Assembly: GCA_014523665.1 (NCBI GenBank)
Contig: JAATVR010000237.1
Coordinates: 1-7,300 of the forward strand
Length of the DNA stretch: 7,300 nt
Direction of reading: 5' to 3'
Source: Nitrososphaerales archaeon TH526
GTDB lineage: Archaea; Thermoproteota; Nitrososphaeria; Nitrososphaerales; Nitrososphaeraceae
The notes under the pieces are model-generated. The model had not been told where the DNA came from, did not search any database, and saw only the letters and a list, made by a program, of their open reading frames with translations. Both the position numbers and the translations under genes were made by a program. Position 1 is the first letter of the stretch, and the number at the start of each line of letters is the position of its first letter. Below are positions 5,702 through 7,300 of the stretch, one piece after another.

Positions 5702-7127
5702 CTAACTACTTGAAGAGCAGTGATAGTACTTAGCTTGGTTCTCTTCTACATTCTGACCACTTGTCTGAGTGTGGCCGTATAAATTGAGGGAGCAAGGATT
5801 GCTCCTTGGAAGCTCATAGTTGCATAGTGCCAATCTAAACGTATCGAGTATGTCATGGTGTGATGTTTGCTGTTTGCCTAGCTCCCATTCATCTAATACT
5901 ATTGCAGTTCTCAGTGACACTATCAATTTCTGCAGTGATTGATGAATCTCTTAGACATCAGCATGTAGGTCCACTGTAGCATCTCTCGATGCCTCTTCTG
6001 GAAGTTGACTGGTATTATCTGCCAGCTGTTACTGTTGCGTAAGACCCAGATCTGTTCTTTGGTTAGCCAGCCATGGTAATCGTGATATTCTCCTATCCTT
6101 GTCTTCAACTCTCTTATGACTTCTGGATTTGCACCGTTCCTGTAGAGCTTGGTTATGTGATGTCTCTGCTTCAGCTGCATGATGTGGTTGATGATCTAAT
6201 TCATCTGTGGTTCTCGAAACTCTCTACATAGAATATCTCTACCTTTATGTTTCAGTACAGAGTAATAACAATAGCAAGCTTTGAGGTATCTCCTCAAGCT
6301 ACACCAATATCCATGCTCCTTCATATCATAGTACTGCAAGACCAATCAAGCATTTCCTGACTTTGTTGCTGTGTCGCTATCGAAGCTTCTATGTCTAGAA
6401 TATGAAATACGTTACCAACCTTTCATAGATATTTGAGGTTGTACTCTCTTTCAAATGAGGGTGATTGTTGAACTAGTGCTATTTCTTCTCTCGTGTATAT
6501 TTTATCGAGACCGAAAGTATAGTCTGGGAATAACCGCTTGTGCAAGCAATTATTTTCTGGTTCTCTTTCTCTTCTTTCAAATAAACCTTTAGAAGCATTT
6601 TTTGTTGACACCATCACTATCCATGAATTGGATTTTGCGAGGTATCTCTCTGATACCTCTAGCATCTTGCTGCTAACCTGGAAGAAAGAAATCAGCCTCA
6701 TCTAACAATATGAAGGAGACATTCGGGATATCACGCATGGCGTCCAAGTGGTAAGAGGGAGATGCCTCGATATGAACTCCATTGAGAACGATAATATTTT
6801 CTTTGGTATCAAATGTAATAGCACTACAAGCAGCAGCAAGCGGCTGTACATTATTCGCAAACAGCTTTTCAATCTGGCTATTAATCAGACTGCCATATCT
6901 TTCCTGGGACCCGTGACTATGCACATCACTGAACTCTTAAGAGTATCGTCCTTCAGGCAGAGCTAGGCCATATACCTGAGCATGAATTCAGTAATACCTA
7001 ATCCAGTAGCCTACTTTATCCACACAAGCTCGCATTAGTGTTATTGGGCACAGATGATATTTTTGAAAGTGTCGTAGCCAGTCTAACCGGCATAATAATC
7101 CTGGCCATCCAACCGCAGTTCATTTTC
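5702..7127 (-). pseudogene. Terminase large-subunit-like packaging ATPase/nuclease, heavily decayed
   Basis: Recognisable blocks follow one another across three frames in family order. They are WIK-stop-ATGLGITEFMLRYMA (Walker A-like, near 6990-7019); LKDDTLKSSVMCIVTGPRKD (VTGPR at 6903-6917); LINSQIEKLF; LNGVHIEASPSYHLDAMRD; and VSFILLDEADFF (Walker B, DEAD at 6691-6702). These are followed by VSERYLAKSNSWIVMVSTKN, GLFERREREPENNCLHKRLF, SPSFEREYNLKYL, KVGNVFHILDIEA, SMDIGVA-stop-GDTSKLAIVIT, NGANPEVIRELKTRIGEY, NSWQIIPVNFQKRHREMLQW and DILDTFRLAL (acidic residue of the C-terminal nuclease). Intact enzymes of this type cut and pump viral DNA into the capsid. Internal stops lie at 7083, 7041, 7035, 7011, 6963, 6673, 6423, 6321, 6294, 6252 and 6196 (first base of each on the plus strand). 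The frame changes near 6893, 6656, 6203 and 5940. Several stops fit single C-to-T or G-to-A changes of Gln or Trp codons. The length (about 475 codons) is near full for a terminase, so decay was by point changes, not large deletion. Confidence 0.75.
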
Positions 7128-7164
7128 CTATGAGCAACCGAAGTATATGAACCCCTATACATGA

Positions 7165-7237
7165 TGGACTGGGCGGGAGTTGAACCCGCGACCTTTCGAT
7201 TGCGAATCGAACATTACTACCACTGAACTACCAGCCC
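7165..7237 (-). tRNA. tRNA-Ala (anticodon CGC)
   Basis: The minus strand folds into a full cloverleaf of 73 bases. The acceptor stem is GGGCTGG with CCAGTCC, including the G3:U70 wobble pair that identifies alanine tRNA, and the discriminator is A73. The anticodon stem is TTCGA/TCGAA with loop TTCGCAA (anticodon CGC, reading GCG). The T-arm is GCGGG-TTCAACT-CCCGC. CCA is not encoded. The D-arm (GTTC ... TAAT) has a C13-U22 mismatch and an 8-base loop. The 3' end (7166-7180) is duplicated at 4205-4219, so the gene appears to be the attachment site of an element and would have been restored by the insertion. Confidence 0.93.
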
Positions 7238-7268
7238 AAATTTGTCGTCAGTGGCATGATTAGGACAA

Positions 7269-7280
7269 GATATATTATCT
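7269..7280 (-). promoter_or_regulatory. TATA box of the tRNA-Ala gene
   Basis: On the minus strand the sequence is AGATAATATATC, centred about 37 bases before the 5' end of the mature tRNA. This would place transcription start roughly 10 bases upstream of the tRNA. An imperfect direct repeat (ATTAGGACAAGA at 7259-7270, ATTAGGATAAGA at 7289-7300) flanks it. Confidence 0.45.
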
Positions 7281-7300
7281 ATAATAACATTAGGATAAGA

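Larger units (their letters stand above)
4205..7180. mobile_element. Decayed integrated element (provirus relic) at tRNA-Ala
   Basis: The region is bounded by two direct 15-bp copies of the tRNA-Ala 3' end (4205-4219 and 7166-7180), about 2.96 kb apart. Inside are a terminase large-subunit pseudogene, a phage and provirus packaging gene, and an intact winged-helix regulator. No integrase, capsid or portal gene is recognised, so internal deletions must have occurred if this was a tailed-virus provirus. Terminase-bearing proviruses are known in thaumarchaea. The boundaries are inferred from the repeats; the viral origin is inferred from the terminase. Confidence 0.55.

Noticed and set aside
6748..6966. 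Open frame on the plus strand (72 residues)
   Set aside because: It is antisense to the terminase blocks containing LNGVHIEA and VTGPR, which are recognised on the minus strand.

Overview
The window looks like a chromosomal segment of an ammonia-oxidising archaeon of the Nitrososphaerales (group I.1b Thaumarchaeota). The reasons are the leaderless archaeal promoters (a TATA box about 26 bases before the start codon), a tRNA-Ala without an encoded CCA, and several protein types I associate with Nitrososphaera and Nitrosocosmicus genomes: a C2H2 zinc-finger protein, a winged-helix regulator with an LTRKQYY recognition segment, a KAP-type P-loop NTPase and a terminase-like ATPase. This placement rests on recognition, not on a search.

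Layout. At the left edge is the start of an alanine-rich, possibly phasin-like gene (1-235, minus). It is followed by a truncated HtrA-like serine protease (288-749, minus) and a C2H2 zinc-finger gene broken by one or two frameshifts (905-2395, minus), which has a tandem 11-bp palindromic repeat against its start codon. Next come a KAP-type NTPase remnant (about 2595-2861, minus), an intact SnoaL-like protein (3028-3462, plus), and a small DUF4242-like gene broken by a frameshift (3720-3963, minus). From 4205 to the tRNA at 7165-7237 lies what I read as a decayed integrated element. It has a 15-bp copy of the tRNA-Ala 3' end at its left boundary, an intact winged-helix regulator (4702-5253, minus), poorly explained DNA, and a heavily mutated terminase large-subunit gene (about 5702-7127, minus) directly against the tRNA.

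Reading as a whole. The genes do not form one operon or pathway. Most are remnants: five families carry frameshifts, in-frame stops or truncations, and only the SnoaL-like gene, the winged-helix gene, the edge gene and the tRNA look complete or functional. The main result is a probable ~3 kb provirus relic at tRNA-Ala(CGC), defined by matching ends and a phage-packaging ATPase pseudogene, inside a wider zone of gene decay. The winged-helix gene is the one clearly preserved protein gene inside the element, and its promoter region carries repeated GGTTAT/ATAACC half-sites.
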